From the NCBI RefSeq assembly GCF_018143015.1, contig NC_054755.1, positions 10,012,124 through 10,076,123 on the forward strand: 64,000 bases of DNA, given 5' to 3'. The stretch is from Lytechinus variegatus (lineage: Eukaryota; Echinodermata; Echinoidea; Temnopleuroida; Toxopneustidae). The notes beneath the pieces are model-generated. The model saw only the letters and a list, made by a program, of their open reading frames with translations. It was not told the DNA's origin and did not search any database. The position numbers were made by a program, and so were the translations under genes. Each line of letters starts with the position of its first letter. The stretch's first letter is position 1. Below are positions 1-33,450 of the stretch, in pieces.

Positions 1-600
1 ATAATACCATTTTACTTCTATAATGTGAACTATGGCTTCAACTGTTCAAAGAATAAACTTAATCGTAAGCTTGTTTGCAATTTTTTCCTTAATTTTATTA
101 ACATTGGTTTGGTTTGATTTGGTTTTATTTACCGTATAAAAATCACAACAAAATACATTGCAGAAAATATTAACAATAAATATACATTAAACACTTAAAA
201 ATATACGGATGGATCACTCTTTTCAGGACCATTGATAATGGTTCTGTTCTTTCTAGAGGTCCAATCAGTCGACTAATTTGCATCGATTTCATTGTCATTT
301 GCTGGCAATGTATGAAACAAGAAGGAATAGTTTTCAAGGGGTCTGAAATGAAGAAGTCACAAAACAGGGATAAATCCTTGTTACAGAGTATAAACAGTGT
401 TGTTCCAAACATTGACCCCTGAGGAACACCATCAGATTTTCATTTATGCTGGAGATTATTACTGCACATTGATCTTATTGATACGTGCCATCATATTCAG
501 ACTTTTTCAAAGTTGTTTAATTCAGAAACCTTATTTGTTAATAGGCCATCGATATTACGATGGGTAATGTAAAGTAGTTCATAATTATCTAAATCTTCGT
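1..600 (-). mobile_element. Decayed LINE reverse-transcriptase fragment
   Basis: On the minus strand near 435-370 the translation reads GVPQGSMFGTTLFILCN, the classic RT motif of non-LTR retrotransposons (usual form GVPQGS.LGPLLF). About 35 codons on, a different frame gives PANDNEIDAN, which resembles a decayed YADD block. The frames are broken by indels, so it is an old fragment. The outer limits are approximate and the clade cannot be set (CR1/Jockey-like is possible). Confidence 0.55.
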
Positions 601-626
601 CCTATATTTTCTCTTGTTTTATAAAG

Positions 627-22723
<22,097 letters not shown>

Positions 22724-22811
22724 TCCTGTCGATGCTGATTTGCCTATCTTCAAAACGTCGCCTATTTTCCCTGCAAAGGTTGTATAAATCGCATCTCGCA
22801 TGTAAAGTGTA

Positions 22812-22817
22812 AATAAA
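22812..22817 (+). terminator. Polyadenylation signal of the coiled-coil gene
   Basis: AATAAA lies 89 bases after the TAA stop, followed by a T-rich stretch. No other canonical signal lies between. Confidence 0.6.
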
Positions 22818-22994
22818 ATTATTGTTGATAAAAAGCGGTGTGTTGCCATATATGAAATACTTTGTCTACGAAATGGATGATAAGCTGCGGAGTCATGGTG
22901 GTTGTCTCCATTACCAACAGCAATTTACAAAGCATTTTTTTTTATAATAAGCTTTATTACTTTTTGAACTGTTGATGTTCTTCATGGGTGTTGG

Positions 22995-23450
22995 GAACTG
23001 AGTACTTGTTGATAACAAGAGTGTCGCTAAGGCCGCCAGTAATGCGGAAAATGAAGTTATTGGTCAAGCATGGAAAGTGGAAGGTGGCGACTTCACCTTT
23101 GACCTTCTGACCTCAAAATCGATAGAATTCTTGGGATCCATGCTAGTATCATACACACCAAATTATATGAGCCTAGGTTAAGTTAAACCATAGAGCTATT
23201 AATAGCTCCATGGTTAAGCTGAAGTTGTCGCGTTTACCGGGACTTTAGAAGGGTAAGATGAAAACATGCCACTGTGACCTTGACCTTTTGACCTCAAAAT
23301 CAATCGGCTTCCTGGGATTTATGTTACAATCATACATACCACATTGTTTAAGCCCAGGTTAAATTAAACTGACGTTATCGCGTTTACAAGGAAAAGTTAA
23401 CGGACGGACGGACAGACAGATGGACGGACGGACACCGAGCGTGATACCAT
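22995..23450 (+). repeat. Two-unit dispersed repeat ending in a GGAC run
   Basis: Two related units carry TGACCTCAAAATC and GGTTAAGTTAAAC-like blocks; the array ends in ACGGACGGACGGACAGAC and ACCGAGCGTGATACCATAA. Compared with the second unit, the first holds an extra block of about 28 bases (ATAGAGCTATTAATAGCTCC) at 23,190-23,218, a small palindrome also found near 21,228. Intergenic, no coding sequence. Confidence 0.65.
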
Positions 23451-24086
23451 AATACGTCAGGTATGACGGGCGTAACACGGGAAGTGACATTTACCTGTAT
23501 TTGTGCGATGAGTGTGTGCGTGTGGGTGCATTTGTATGGGTGAGGGTGTAAGGATGTGGCCGGGCGGGAGGGGGAGAGTGGGTGCATGTGTTGTTTTTGC
23601 GTGCGTGCGTGTGTAACATACAGAGTTAAGAGGGTCATTGACGAAAAAAATACACCAATATGTGAAAATTGGAGAGAGAAAAAGCAATCTTCTGCATGAC
23701 CTTGCAGTCCCACGTCGATAGTAATAGCCGGCATCATTTGCTGTTGTTTTAAAGTAACAAGGTAACTCACTGAGTTGATGGACGGATTCCGCTAGCTTGA
23801 AGAAGATTACAATCTATTTGGAAAGCTTTTTAAATTACTCTGTTAATTGATTTTTAGAGGTCAGATGAATTTAATAAGACTATGAAGTCTGCTTAGATTA
23901 ACTTAAAATCGAGAAGGAAACTTAGATCGATCGATTACCTAGAAGTGGACGAACGCAATATACGCTAGCTTCATATAGCACATGAAACATCGTTTGCGTT
24001 CACATATCCTATTACTCCAGTATCACAACTCCAACCAAATTATTTTCACACATTTTGTAGCAGTCATATATTTTTCGGTAGAAGTT

Positions 24087-25142
24087 ATGGATAATTCAAC
24101 AATATCTGGCGATCGGACACCGATTCATCCTTCCGTGTATATCATTTCCGCGTCATTTATCATCTTGGTATCTATTACTGGTATTGTAGGCAACGGTCTA
24201 ACCATTCTTTCTGTATTCTTATCGGCCAAATTGAGAACCAAAACAAATGTCTTTGTGGTCAACCTGGCATTCGGAGATTTGCTGGTTTGCTTGTGTATTC
24301 CAGTGCAGGCCGTGACTCTCTTATCACCCCGTGAGCCGCCCATGTCAGATATTCTAATACAACTGATTGGAGTCGTGGGTAAGGTGTTAGTGTCCAACAC
24401 AATCTTCACCTTAGCTGTTATTGCCTTTATGAGGTGTGTTAAGATTACAAAACCATTGGGTCTCTTCGACGATCTTTTCACTACACCAAGAATTGCAACA
24501 ATCGTTGCCGGTTCTTGGGCCTTATCAGCAATGATCACTACCATGATCTTCTTTTTAGGAGGAAGGCATTTTCGTTATGACTCTGATGCAAGGCTGTTCA
24601 GTCCCAGCGCAATCGCCGTATCAAAGATAGCTGCGGTTGCTTGCCATATTACTGATGGAGCTTATGTCGTTCTTTCTATCTTGATCATATTCATCTCTTA
24701 CATCAAGATTATTGTTTATTTAAGAGCAAATACAAGACGAATAGCCGCCCTCGTAGATGTACCCCCAGCAGCACTTCGGAATCAGCCCCCGATAGCTCTT
24801 CAAGCAAGGAACCAGGGACAGGCTGCAAGACAAGAACGTCCCAATCAGATGGCAGAGAACAGATTTCGGGCTCGTGAAGTCAAGGTCACAAAGAATTTGG
24901 CTTTGGTTACTGCGGTGTTTCTTGTATCTTTTCTACCTCTTCCCTTCGTACCAAACCGTTCTAACCCATATCTGCTTATATTTGATTTTTGTTTGATTTG
25001 GAGCAACTCTGCAATAAACCCGCTCATCTATGCCTTCAGACATGCAGATTTTCGGAAGGTATATCGGTGCATTTTATCTAGGTCTTTCAAGGACATTCCT
25101 TTTCCTTCTCGCCAATTGCGAGCTATGTTACCAGACCAATAA
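24087..25142 (+). CDS. Orphan rhodopsin-like (class A) GPCR, intronless
   Basis: 351 residues in one exon with seven hydrophobic segments. The start is the ATG before DNSTISG, which gives an extracellular N-terminus with one N-glycosylation site (N3-S-T); an in-frame ATG 35 codons upstream only adds unlikely sequence. Landmarks: TM1 GIVGNGLTI (N36), TM2 NLAFGDLL (D64), TM3 ending IAFMRCVKI, TM4 W144, a long basic/Gln-rich third loop (residues 212-265), TM6 FLVSFLPLPF and TM7 NPLIY (311-315). Odd points: the DRY box is MRC (R116 kept), TM6 lacks Cys-Trp of CWxP, and no cysteine pair is seen for the TM3-loop 2 disulfide. Sea urchins are known to have large lineage-specific expansions of such receptors; the ligand is unknown. 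Neighbours give no clue. Confidence 0.88.
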   Translation: MDNSTISGDRTPIHPSVYIISASFIILVSITGIVGNGLTILSVFLSAKLRTKTNVFVVNLAFGDLLVCLCIPVQAVTLLSPREPPMSDILIQLIGVVGKVLVSNTIFTLAVIAFMRCVKITKPLGLFDDLFTTPRIATIVAGSWALSAMITTMIFFLGGRHFRYDSDARLFSPSAIAVSKIAAVACHITDGAYVVLSILIIFISYIKIIVYLRANTRRIAALVDVPPAALRNQPPIALQARNQGQAARQERPNQMAENRFRAREVKVTKNLALVTAVFLVSFLPLPFVPNRSNPYLLIFDFCLIWSNSAINPLIYAFRHADFRKVYRCILSRSFKDIPFPSRQLRAMLPDQ

Positions 25143-25209
25143 TGCAAATTACTGCTTACATTCCTCGAATCGTATATTAGTTCTGTATTATTTGGTACTT
25201 TTTCTTTTG

Positions 25210-25215
25210 AATAAA
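25210..25215 (+). terminator. Polyadenylation signal of the GPCR gene
   Basis: AATAAA, 68 bases after the GPCR stop codon. Confidence 0.5.
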
Positions 25216-25759
25216 ATATTGGCGAAGGCTAGTGAAGTTCAAATGAATTCGATTCAATTTATATCTATCACCTTTATTAGAAATCCCGTTAGAAATAACC
25301 CCAACGATTGTGATATTTACACACGGCGATGGGGAGCGAGGGGGGGGGGTCGTATGGGGATGTATCCTTCAAAATTTTCGAAACCTGCCTGTGAGAGAGA
25401 GTCGTCTCGTCACCATGAGGGATTGATTTAAAATCTTACGACATCGACGGGCAAGCATATTATACATGTTTTGTTCTCACGGGTTATCCACTAGCTCTGC
25501 ACTGTTAAACATGTCATTGAACATGTTGAAGATTACACAAATAACATTATAAAAAAAAAACGTTTAGAAAATTGTCATAATTGTAATAATACTATTTACT
25601 GCCATTTTTTTATGTATACTCTGTAACAGATTTTTTTATAGGGTCAGCACTGTATAGGCTAAAATATGGTAAATTCTAAATTGGTCTATACTCCCTCTAT
25701 TGTCTGCTTTCCATTTGGTCCGATCCGTCATAGTCTGATCCTCGTTCACATACAAGCAC

Positions 25760-25806
25760 ATGGGCTAAATGGTAGTTAGACCAGGTCTAACTACCATTTA
25801 GCCCAT
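25760..25806. repeat. Perfect 23-bp inverted repeat with a 1-base spacer
   Basis: Arms 25760-25782 and 25784-25806 (TGGGCTAAATGGTAGTTAGA and complement) pair without mismatch around a single A. Related words (AACCATTTGGGC, AGACCATCTGC) are scattered from 25,700 to 26,110, so it may belong to a decayed repeat family. The rest of 25,220-26,780 shows no gene. Confidence 0.9.
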
Positions 25807-26782
25807 TATTTCCCACTTTGACTAAGTTCCAGTTATATAGGCCATATTCAGTTAGCTATGTCCATATTCACTTTGTCCAATACCAATATTGTTTTACATG
25901 ATTAGAAGAACTATTTATGAAAAGTGTTTATTTGAAAAGAAAAAAAAATATGTGGACGAACTATGAATTAAACCATTTGGGCAAGAAAGACCAGGTTAGC
26001 ATTAGTCCGTGTTACAGCTGGACTAACTGCAATAAGACCAAAATGAATTAACCTTGCAGGTTTAGCCATGGTGGTGTTATACGATCTTAGAATTAGACCA
26101 TCTGCTTGAAGGCCAATTAATGCCCAAAATATACGCATAGAAATTACGGGAATTCCCTTGCAAATTTGTATACGACTTTTCACCGTGGGCATGATTTGGA
26201 TGTATATTTACATGTCGTTTGTGTACTATAATTCACAGAAACGTTTGAAGGCTTCATGTACAGATTCTGAATCAATATAATGAAATTTGAATTGAATTCA
26301 TTTCTGCACTGACAATTTAAAGCATTGCAAACTACTATTGATTATGTATGATTGTTGCACAAGAATTAATCCATCCGTTGAGTGAGAACGTGAGAAAGCG
26401 ATCCTTAAATCTCATTGTGCTTGTTCACTTGCAGAGTGTTGATTGGTAAGAAATACATGTAAAACGACGCAGGGAGGGAGAGGGGTGTTTAAGCCAACAT
26501 TTGTAGCCATATTGTTGACAGGTCCAATATTCGGTATGGGAATTTATTTTTAAAATTATGTCAGTTAATGTCTTACATCAAATAATGTGGTTTTCTCTAC
26601 GTCAAACCCTTTCCATTTTAAATTCAGCTACGCCTACTTTGACGGAAATATCTTTCGTTTTCTCTTAATATGACTGATATTTTTTTACATGGGTAATATA
26701 GTTTAAACTTAACTACTTATACCTTACTAATTCTAAAGAAAAAACATAAAAAGGGAAGAAGGAAATAAAGGAAATCTTTTTT

Positions 26783-26847
26783 TCTACACCGGGAATCAAA
26801 CCCGGGTCACGGCGGTGAGAGCGTAACCACTAGACCACATCATGGGA
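26783..26847 (-). pseudogene. tRNA-Glu(CTC) pseudogene
   Basis: Matches the intact tRNA-Glu on the minus strand over the T arm and anticodon stem, but about eight bases of the D-arm/anticodon-stem region are lost, the acceptor stem is mispaired, and a short insertion lies near the 5' end. It cannot form a cloverleaf. Confidence 0.85.
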
Positions 26848-26883
26848 TTCAAATTATGGTATAATTCTTTTCTTTTTTTTTTA

Positions 26884-27622
26884 TTAAAGGGCAAGTCCAC
26901 CCCCAACAAAAAGTTGATTTGAATAAAAGGAGACAAATCAAACAAGTAAAACACTGAAAATCTGTTCATTATATATATGCTTTATCGTTCAGTAATATCA
27001 ATTGTGTAATTTGTATGTATGAGTTATATTATATACCTTGTGATATCATGGATATGGAAATAAATGAAATGAAATGAAAATTTCATCACAATCGAATGTG
27101 AAATAAGAAAGTTATGGCATTTTAAAATTTCGCTTCATTTCACAAAACAGTAACACATCCAGGTCTACATGCAAATGATGGGACTTATTATTTCACCCAT
27201 TCACAATTTGTATTTTATTACATGAAATATTCAAATTTCCCCTCATTGTTTTATTCCACCCTGTGTTTTTTTTCCACCCTGAACTTGAAATTTTATATGA
27301 AGAAATTAAATAAATAAATAAATGTGAAATTACCATTGTTTAAACACTTCATGTTTTAGTCAAATTGGCCCTCGTAAACTTTAAAAAAATTATTTAATTA
27401 AAAAAAGAAGAAATGCTGATTGCGGACATATAGACTCTTTCATTTGCATGTCGCTGATTAATTGTGCATATAACTTTTTTTGTGAAAAATAAACGAAGCT
27501 TTGAAATGTCATGAATTTCTTATTTTACATCTGAGTTTGATGAAATTTTCAGCATTATGCTTGTTGGATGTTTCTCTATTTATTCAAATCAACACTTTTC
27601 CTGGGATGGACTTGACCTTTAA
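26884..27622. mobile_element. Palindromic MITE family 1, copy D, with an insertion
   Basis: Ends TTAAAGGGCAAGTCCACCCC and GGATGGACTTGACCTTTAA. The left arm is interrupted by a 114-base LINE-tail-like insertion at 26,962. The right half also holds extra AT-rich sequence, making this copy longer than the others. Confidence 0.72.
26962..27075 (+). mobile_element. Short LINE 3' tail inserted in a MITE
   Basis: The inserted segment ends GGAAATAAATGAAATGAAAT, a typical 3' tail of CR1-like LINEs, and is bordered by GAAAAT on both sides (26,956-26,961 and 27,076-27,081), a possible target duplication, though the tail makes the right edge ambiguous. Confidence 0.5.
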
Positions 27623-27969
27623 CAAGAATACTCCCAAAATTTAAAACTGAATCGCGTACTCTGAAATCTTGATCAAATCAGGAATTCCATGAATTAGCCA
27701 ACCTATATGTCTGTTAACATACGAGCCGATAGAGAGATACACATTCGCATGTAAGACATCGGATATTTCTAAACGAACAGTTGCAACCACCCAGCTCCTA
27801 ATAACACATTAAACCCTTTCGCATTCCTCAGGTTCTAAAAGCATGCCTACTGTGATTAAAAAAAGATTCAATAGGTTAAAAATCTGATGCACTTTAGTTA
27901 TCATTATAATTCAGAAAAAATGTAAACACGTGTTTAACTTGCATACTACAAGAAAAACAGAACTGGCTT

Positions 27970-28041
27970 TTCCCACACCGGGAATCGAACCCGGGCCACG
28001 GCGGTGAGAGCGCCGGATCCTAACCACTAGACCATATGGGA
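27970..28041 (-). tRNA. tRNA-Glu-CTC: tRNA-Glu (anticodon CTC), third intact copy
   Basis: Identical over the 72-base body to the two plus-strand copies at 8.2-8.6 kb, with A box, B box, CTC anticodon and acceptor stem intact. A T5 run lies just downstream on the minus strand near 27,953-27,957. The decayed copy at 26,783 has the same orientation. Confidence 0.96.
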
Positions 28042-28220
28042 TTCAGCTGTCATGGAGTCACTCTCAATGAATTATTACATTTATCATAAATTTAGTGTTA
28101 ACTACCTGTACATGTATGTATGAAATAAAAAAAATATCAGGGAAGGGAGGGGGAGAGAGAGAGGTACATGGAAAGATTCAGGTGCGGTTCTACGGTGGGC
28201 GGGGGCTTTAAGGATTTGGA

Positions 28221-28464
28221 CAGTGGCGTACAAATGGGGGGCTTGGGGGCGCTTGCCCACCCCCGAAATTTTTCACTACCAAGAAAAAAAATAGAGCGGG
28301 AAAGAGAGACAGGTGAAATATAATATCACATCAAAATTTTGTCATGAAAACGTCGAAATTTTTCACTTGCTTCGCTCACTCGCAACTTTTTTGATAAAAT
28401 TTTCCCGATACGCCATATCTTGCCCCCTCAAACTTTTTGACTCATTACGCCACTTGACATGCTT
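28221..28464. mobile_element. Short hAT-like MITE
   Basis: Left end CAGTGGCGTACAAATGGGG, right end CATTACGCCACTTG. GATTTGGA occurs at 28,213-28,220 and 28,465-28,472, an 8-base duplication fitting hAT, but the right copy lies 10 bases past the expected ...GCCACT end, so the right edge is uncertain. Confidence 0.55.
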
Positions 28465-28919
28465 GATTTGGATGACCCGGGTTCGATTCTCACTTGGTGT
28501 GCGCGTTGATAAAGCATATATCCTCATTACAAGGTCCCTCGGAGAGGCTGTCGGTCCTCTGGTTACTTACTTCCAAGCGTTCATGTTCACGCATTTCAAG
28601 CGGGCCCCAAAATCACCGGAAAACCACCAAAACCGGAGTCCCACTGAAAAGTGCGATAAAACGCAGACTGCGTATTCATAATATTAACTTGATGTAGTGA
28701 TTCCATGATACTTTGTCTCATTGATTCACTCTATATATGTATATAATGTTTCCTGTTTTACTATATTGTTTTGTTTAATACATTTAATTACTATCGATGT
28801 AGAAGTATTTGTCAAACTGCAGGGTGCCTTTGTAAAGCAGTTTTGCACAACTGAACAGGCCTACCATGCAGATAGATAGATAGATAAATGAATAAATGAA
28901 TGAATTATTTATTATCTTG

Positions 28920-29015
28920 GCAATTATTATCCTATTGAGCAAATTTATTACCCAATTATCTGTTTTTATTACCCAATTTGGGCAGATTTTAGCCAATAGT
29001 TGCGTGGACAGTATT
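28920..29015 (+). repeat. Interspersed repeat, 'TTATTACCCAATT' family, copy 2
   Basis: Matches 2,180-2,272 in sequence and orientation (TTTATTACCCAATTATC, GCGTGGACAGTATT). Confidence 0.55.
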
Positions 29016-29094
29016 TGAATTGTTACCTCTGAAAAGTGCATGTTGAATGTATTGTAGTTTAAAAACGTGCAGAAAATTATAAACGGTGTAAGTG

Positions 29095-29284
29095 TACACT
29101 CTAAAAACACTGAGTAAAACTTTACCCAATATTTGTTAGAAAGGGATCATGCATGTTTACTGGGTTTTTTTTTTACCCCATATTGCGCTATTTCAACAAA
29201 ATTGCGTTAAATTGTTAGGTTTTACCTAACCAACATACATGTTCCCATGTTACCCAATGTCTGGTAAACCTTTTTTAGAGTGTA
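29095..29284. mobile_element. 190-bp MITE with TACACTCTAAAAA ends
   Basis: Left TACACTCTAAAAACACTGAG, right CCTTTTTTAGAGTGTA: 13-base inverted ends. Internal TTACCCAATAT and ATTACCCAATG-like blocks are also inverted. A degenerate relative may lie at 55,846-56,075. The stretch 29,285-29,815 shows nothing recognisable. Confidence 0.6.
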
Positions 29285-29815
29285 TATACTCGGAGTATAG
29301 TCCCACTTACAACGAATCATAAATGAATTTTCGATGTTGTGTTTTGTTCCTTATCACACAAGTGTGACCGCAATTTCGGTATGACAAAAAATCTTTGACA
29401 TGTTAATAACTGTACCTGATGAAAAGATCTCAAATCTTGTACTAGTGTCAATAAAAACTCACTACTTTGCATAAATTATGTTATCAATAATGAAAAAATT
29501 GTTTCAATGTGTGATTTTGTTGATTGTGTAAATGCGACAGTCTATATAGGTGAGGGTACAATGCGCCCCTAAAAGGGGGAAACCTGTTGTCAAAAATAGC
29601 TGTCACAATTGTAAAAATTACTTAACAACAAATTTGACACGAAGAGTAAGAGTTAAATGTATTCGTTGTGTTGAGACCAAATAGATAGTAAGTCATTCTC
29701 CCATAATTATGTTACAAAAAATAAAGAGGGCATACTGATGCGCTCCAGGGGCGATTCGCGCAGAAATTTACGTGTCAATATGAATCCACTTTCATTTTGA
29801 GAATAGAGGTAAATT

Positions 29816-30413
29816 CAACCCAAGAAAAATGTTGATTTCAATAAATACAGAAAAATCAAATTAGCACAATGCTGAAAATATCATCAAATTCGGATGTAAA
29901 ATAAGAAAGTTATGACATTTTAAAGTTTCGCTTATTTTTCACAAAACAATGATATGCAGCGATTCAGTGACATGCAAAATGAGACTGTCGATGATGTCCT
30001 ACACTCACTATTTCTTTTGTTTATTTATTGTTTGAATTATACAGTATTTCATTTTTTACATATTATTTGAAAATAAGGATCAACTTGAATGAACCATATA
30101 GTATTAAACAATGCCAATTCCACATGTTCAGGGAAGAATTAATCGTTGTTCCGCTTGACAATGAGGAGAAAATTTGAACATTTCACACAATAAATACAAA
30201 AAAAATGTTTGTGGATGACGTCATCATTGTCCTCATTTGCATACCGACCAGGATGTGCATGATAACTGTTTTGAGAAATTAAGCAAAATTTTTGAAATAT
30301 CATAACTTTCTTATTTCACATCCTATTTTGATGAAATTTTAAGTGTTAGGCTTGTTGAATTTTTCTTTTTTTATTCAATTTTTTGTTAACTGAGATGGAC
30401 TTGTCCTTATAAT
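29816..30413. mobile_element. Palindromic MITE family 1, copy E
   Basis: Same arms as copy A with more decay. The 5' break of the tandem segmental duplication falls inside its right arm, near 30,278. Confidence 0.75.
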
Positions 30414-30640
30414 GCTATAAAAGGGACGCTAGTTTCGTACGCCATGCAGGCCTTGGTATCCTGAGCAATTCTTGACCCATTTCTTCTGCGCAATTTGGTT
30501 TTAACAGTGCAATTTCGAACTTTATTCTTGTTCCATGCATGCATGAGCATTTCATTAGGTATCAAATTGAAGAGGAAAATGTGGATTTTATTGCGTTATT
30601 AATGGAATATCGTGAAACCCAGTTTCCTTTTTTCGGGGAC

Positions 30641-30881
30641 GTAAAACTGTGCTGTTAAAACTGACACCAATTGGTGTTAATAGAGGACCACACCCTGAGG
30701 TGTTAAAATTACACCCTATAGGGTGTAATTAGATTGAACATAACACCAAAGAGTGTAAATGTCACAACCAAAGGTGTTGTAATAACACCTATAGGTGTAA
30801 AACTAACACCACCAATTTAACACCGGTGTAAAATAACTGGTGTGGTCCTCTATGTACACCGGTTAACACCACAGTTTTTGT
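30641..30881. mobile_element. TAACACC-type MITE, copy 1
   Basis: About 240 bases with inverted ends (AAAACTGTGCTGTTAA / TTAACACCACAGTTTTT) and several internal GGTGTTA...TAACACC palindromes. It is absent from the matching place in duplication unit 2 (near 35,523). A second copy lies in opposite orientation at 54,061. Confidence 0.75.
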
Positions 30882-30947
30882 TGTGTGACTGTGCGTAAGG
30901 AGATAAGGGGGGGGGGGTATCCTATGATACTAAAAATCTTTCCCGCT

Positions 30948-31531
30948 GAAGGTCAAATCGAACCCAGAAAAAAGTGTTAGTGTGAAGCAATAGAGAGAAA
31001 TCAAACATTATACAACACTGAAAATTTCATCAGAAATCCGACGTAAAATAACTAAGTTACGACATTTCAAAGTTTCGTTCATTCATGTTATTTTGTCACA
31101 AAACAGTTATATGCACAACTCAGTGATATGCAATTCAATAAGTCGCCGATGTCCCTCACTCACTATTTCTTATGTTTTTTTTTATTGTTTGAATTATACA
31201 ATTTTTCATTTTTATAGATTTGATGATAATGACGGAACCACAAGATGGTAATAAAAAACGGTCATTCCATATCTAGAAAAAGGAATGAAACTTTGTTTCA
31301 CATGACAATGAGGAGAAATTAAAATATTTCATATTTCGTTATATCGAGTAACAAAAGAAATGGTGAGTAGATGATGTCATCAGTCCCCTCATTTACATAC
31401 TGACCAGTATAACAAATACCATAACTTTCCCATTCTACGTTCGATTTTGATGAAAGTGTAAGTGTTATTCTTGTTGGATTTTTCTTGTTTTATTCAAGTA
31501 AACATTTTAGGGGGTGGGCTTTTCCTTTAAA
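30948..31531. mobile_element. Palindromic MITE family 1, copy F
   Basis: Diverged copy (AAGGTCAAATCGAACCCAG to GGGTGGGCTTTTCCTTTAA), duplicated at 35,600-36,197 with unit 2. Confidence 0.72.
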
Positions 31532-31938
31532 GGATTTTATCATTCTTAATATATTCGTACATGAGCTAGTTTAAGTATTGCTTGTTTTGGGACGCAAACA
31601 TCGAAACCGACTTTACTTTAAAAATGTAATTTGAGGAATTATGTAACTTGAATTTAGTTACTTGAACAAAGTCTGCTACGTGACCAACGTGGTTTGGAAA
31701 ATAGAGTGCGAAGGTTTTAAGGGTGTGTCGATTTCTATGCGTTTGAAAATAATTAAAGATAAATACCAGTTTTAGTAACTCAAAATGAGTACAAAAAATA
31801 TGTGCCAAAAATGTGTAATTGCTGAGAGATGAGCGAAATAAGCACGGAATTCCAGAAAATATCGGGGTTGTTTTGCAAACAATGTTAATACATTGTCCCG
31901 ACAAATATGCCTTTTGTGTTAGATATCAGAATGATCGT

Positions 31939-33412
31939 TTTTGACTCGCCTGCATTGCAGAGCGAGACTATAGGCGCCGATTATTCACCGGCGGCGGCGT
32001 CGTCGTCAACATGAAGTCTTAACCAAGGTTAAGTTTTTGAAATGTCATCATAACTTAGAAAGTATATGGACCTATTTCATGAAACTTGGACATAAGGTTA
32101 ATCAAGCATTACTGAACACACAGCTTGAGTTTAGGTCACATGACTAAGGTCCAGTGGCGTAGCTAGGATTTTTTTCCTGGGGGGCACTGGGGGGGTCCTT
32201 GCTTTTCAGTGGGGAGGGGGGCACCGGCCATTTTTCCGGTGTGTGTCACAAGGGCGGATCCGACTTTCGCCAATAGGGGACGGGGCCCAAATCATCTTCA
32301 CCTATATTTTCCCCGATCAGTCACTTCTTAGTTTTATTCTTATAAAACAACATAAACATGAAACAATCCCATAAGCCTTATAAGAAATGCGAGCGCGAAG
32401 CGCGAGCGATTTTTTTTTACTTTCATGTATTTTGTCCTGAAAATTTGATATTCTGGTCAATGTTATGTGTGATCCTGAACAAGATTCGTATGTAACTAGA
32501 TGGTTACTGCGAACGTCAAGCACAAGCAGAAATTTGTATTAACTGTTCTAGCATATCGAAAAGGGACCTGTTAAGGACTGCTTGCAGTTACCCACGAAGA
32601 CGGTATATATTTCAATAATGCGAGCGCAAAGCGCGAGCAATTTTTTTTTGACATTTCGACCTAAAAAATGGTCATTCTAAGCAATTTTTGTATCAATACA
32701 TGGGATAGGTATGTAACTAAACAATTAATGCGAGCGCGAAGCGCGAGAGGAAGAAAATTGAGATTTTAGACCTAAAAGTAGGACACTCTATTCATTTTGT
32801 AAATCATAAATAAGATACAGATAATTGGGTATCATTAATAATGCGATCGTGAAGCATGAGCAGACAATTATTGATATTCTGATGTGAAACTGGATAATTT
32901 AAGTACATTTTAAATAAAGAACATGCAGGCTATCGCGCATGTTTTAGATTTATGCCTAGAATCTGGGCAATCTGAATAAATGGAATAGGAATACACGTAC
33001 ACAATATGAACTTGGCAAATCAAACAATGTGACCGCGCAGCGTGAGCTTAAAATGCTGGTATGTAGACCATAAAGCGGACATTTTACAGAGCACTTACAT
33101 TTATAAATGAAAAAATATGATGAAAGCTCGATGTCCGAGCTAAAATATTTTTTGTATATTGACTTCAAAACTTGCTCCATATCAGCCTATTGAGCAAGAT
33201 ATGAATCTCATCGAACAGACAATTCTGGCGCGAAGCGAAGGCAAAAATTTCATATAGTAACATGAAAGAAAGTCTCCCCCCACATTATTTCATTCACTCA
33301 TCTTCCTCCTCTTATTTTCCTATTCTTTGTTTTCTTTTGTGAATAATTATTCAGTAGCTGTTTTCAAAGTCAACACTGTTGCTATATATTGCCAGAGGCG
33401 TTCCTTGTTTAG
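31939..33412 (+). mobile_element. GAGACTATAGGCGCC composite repeat interrupted by a hAT-like remnant
   Basis: Starts with the CTCGCCTGC hairpin and TAACCAAGGTTAAGTTTTTG as in the copy at 15,020. It breaks at 32,152, and its right end (TTTCAAAGTCAACACTGTTG, CCAGAGGCGTTCC) reappears at 33,364. Confidence 0.65.
32152..33350 (+). mobile_element. hAT-like remnant with GCGAGCGCGAAGCGCGAGC motifs (unit 1)
   Basis: Left end CAGTGGCGTAGCTAGGATTT is of the same type as the complete hAT element at 50,209. Internal 100-200-base units each carry AATGCGAGCGCGAAGCGCGA or decayed forms. The right inverted end is not recognisable. Confidence 0.55.
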
Positions 33413-33450
33413 CTAAGATTTCATGGTACTTATTTCAATGTACCAGGGGA

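Noticed and set aside
28480-28500. GGGTTCGATTCTCAC as a tRNA or SINE B box
   Set aside because: No A box at proper distance and no cloverleaf arms could be found.
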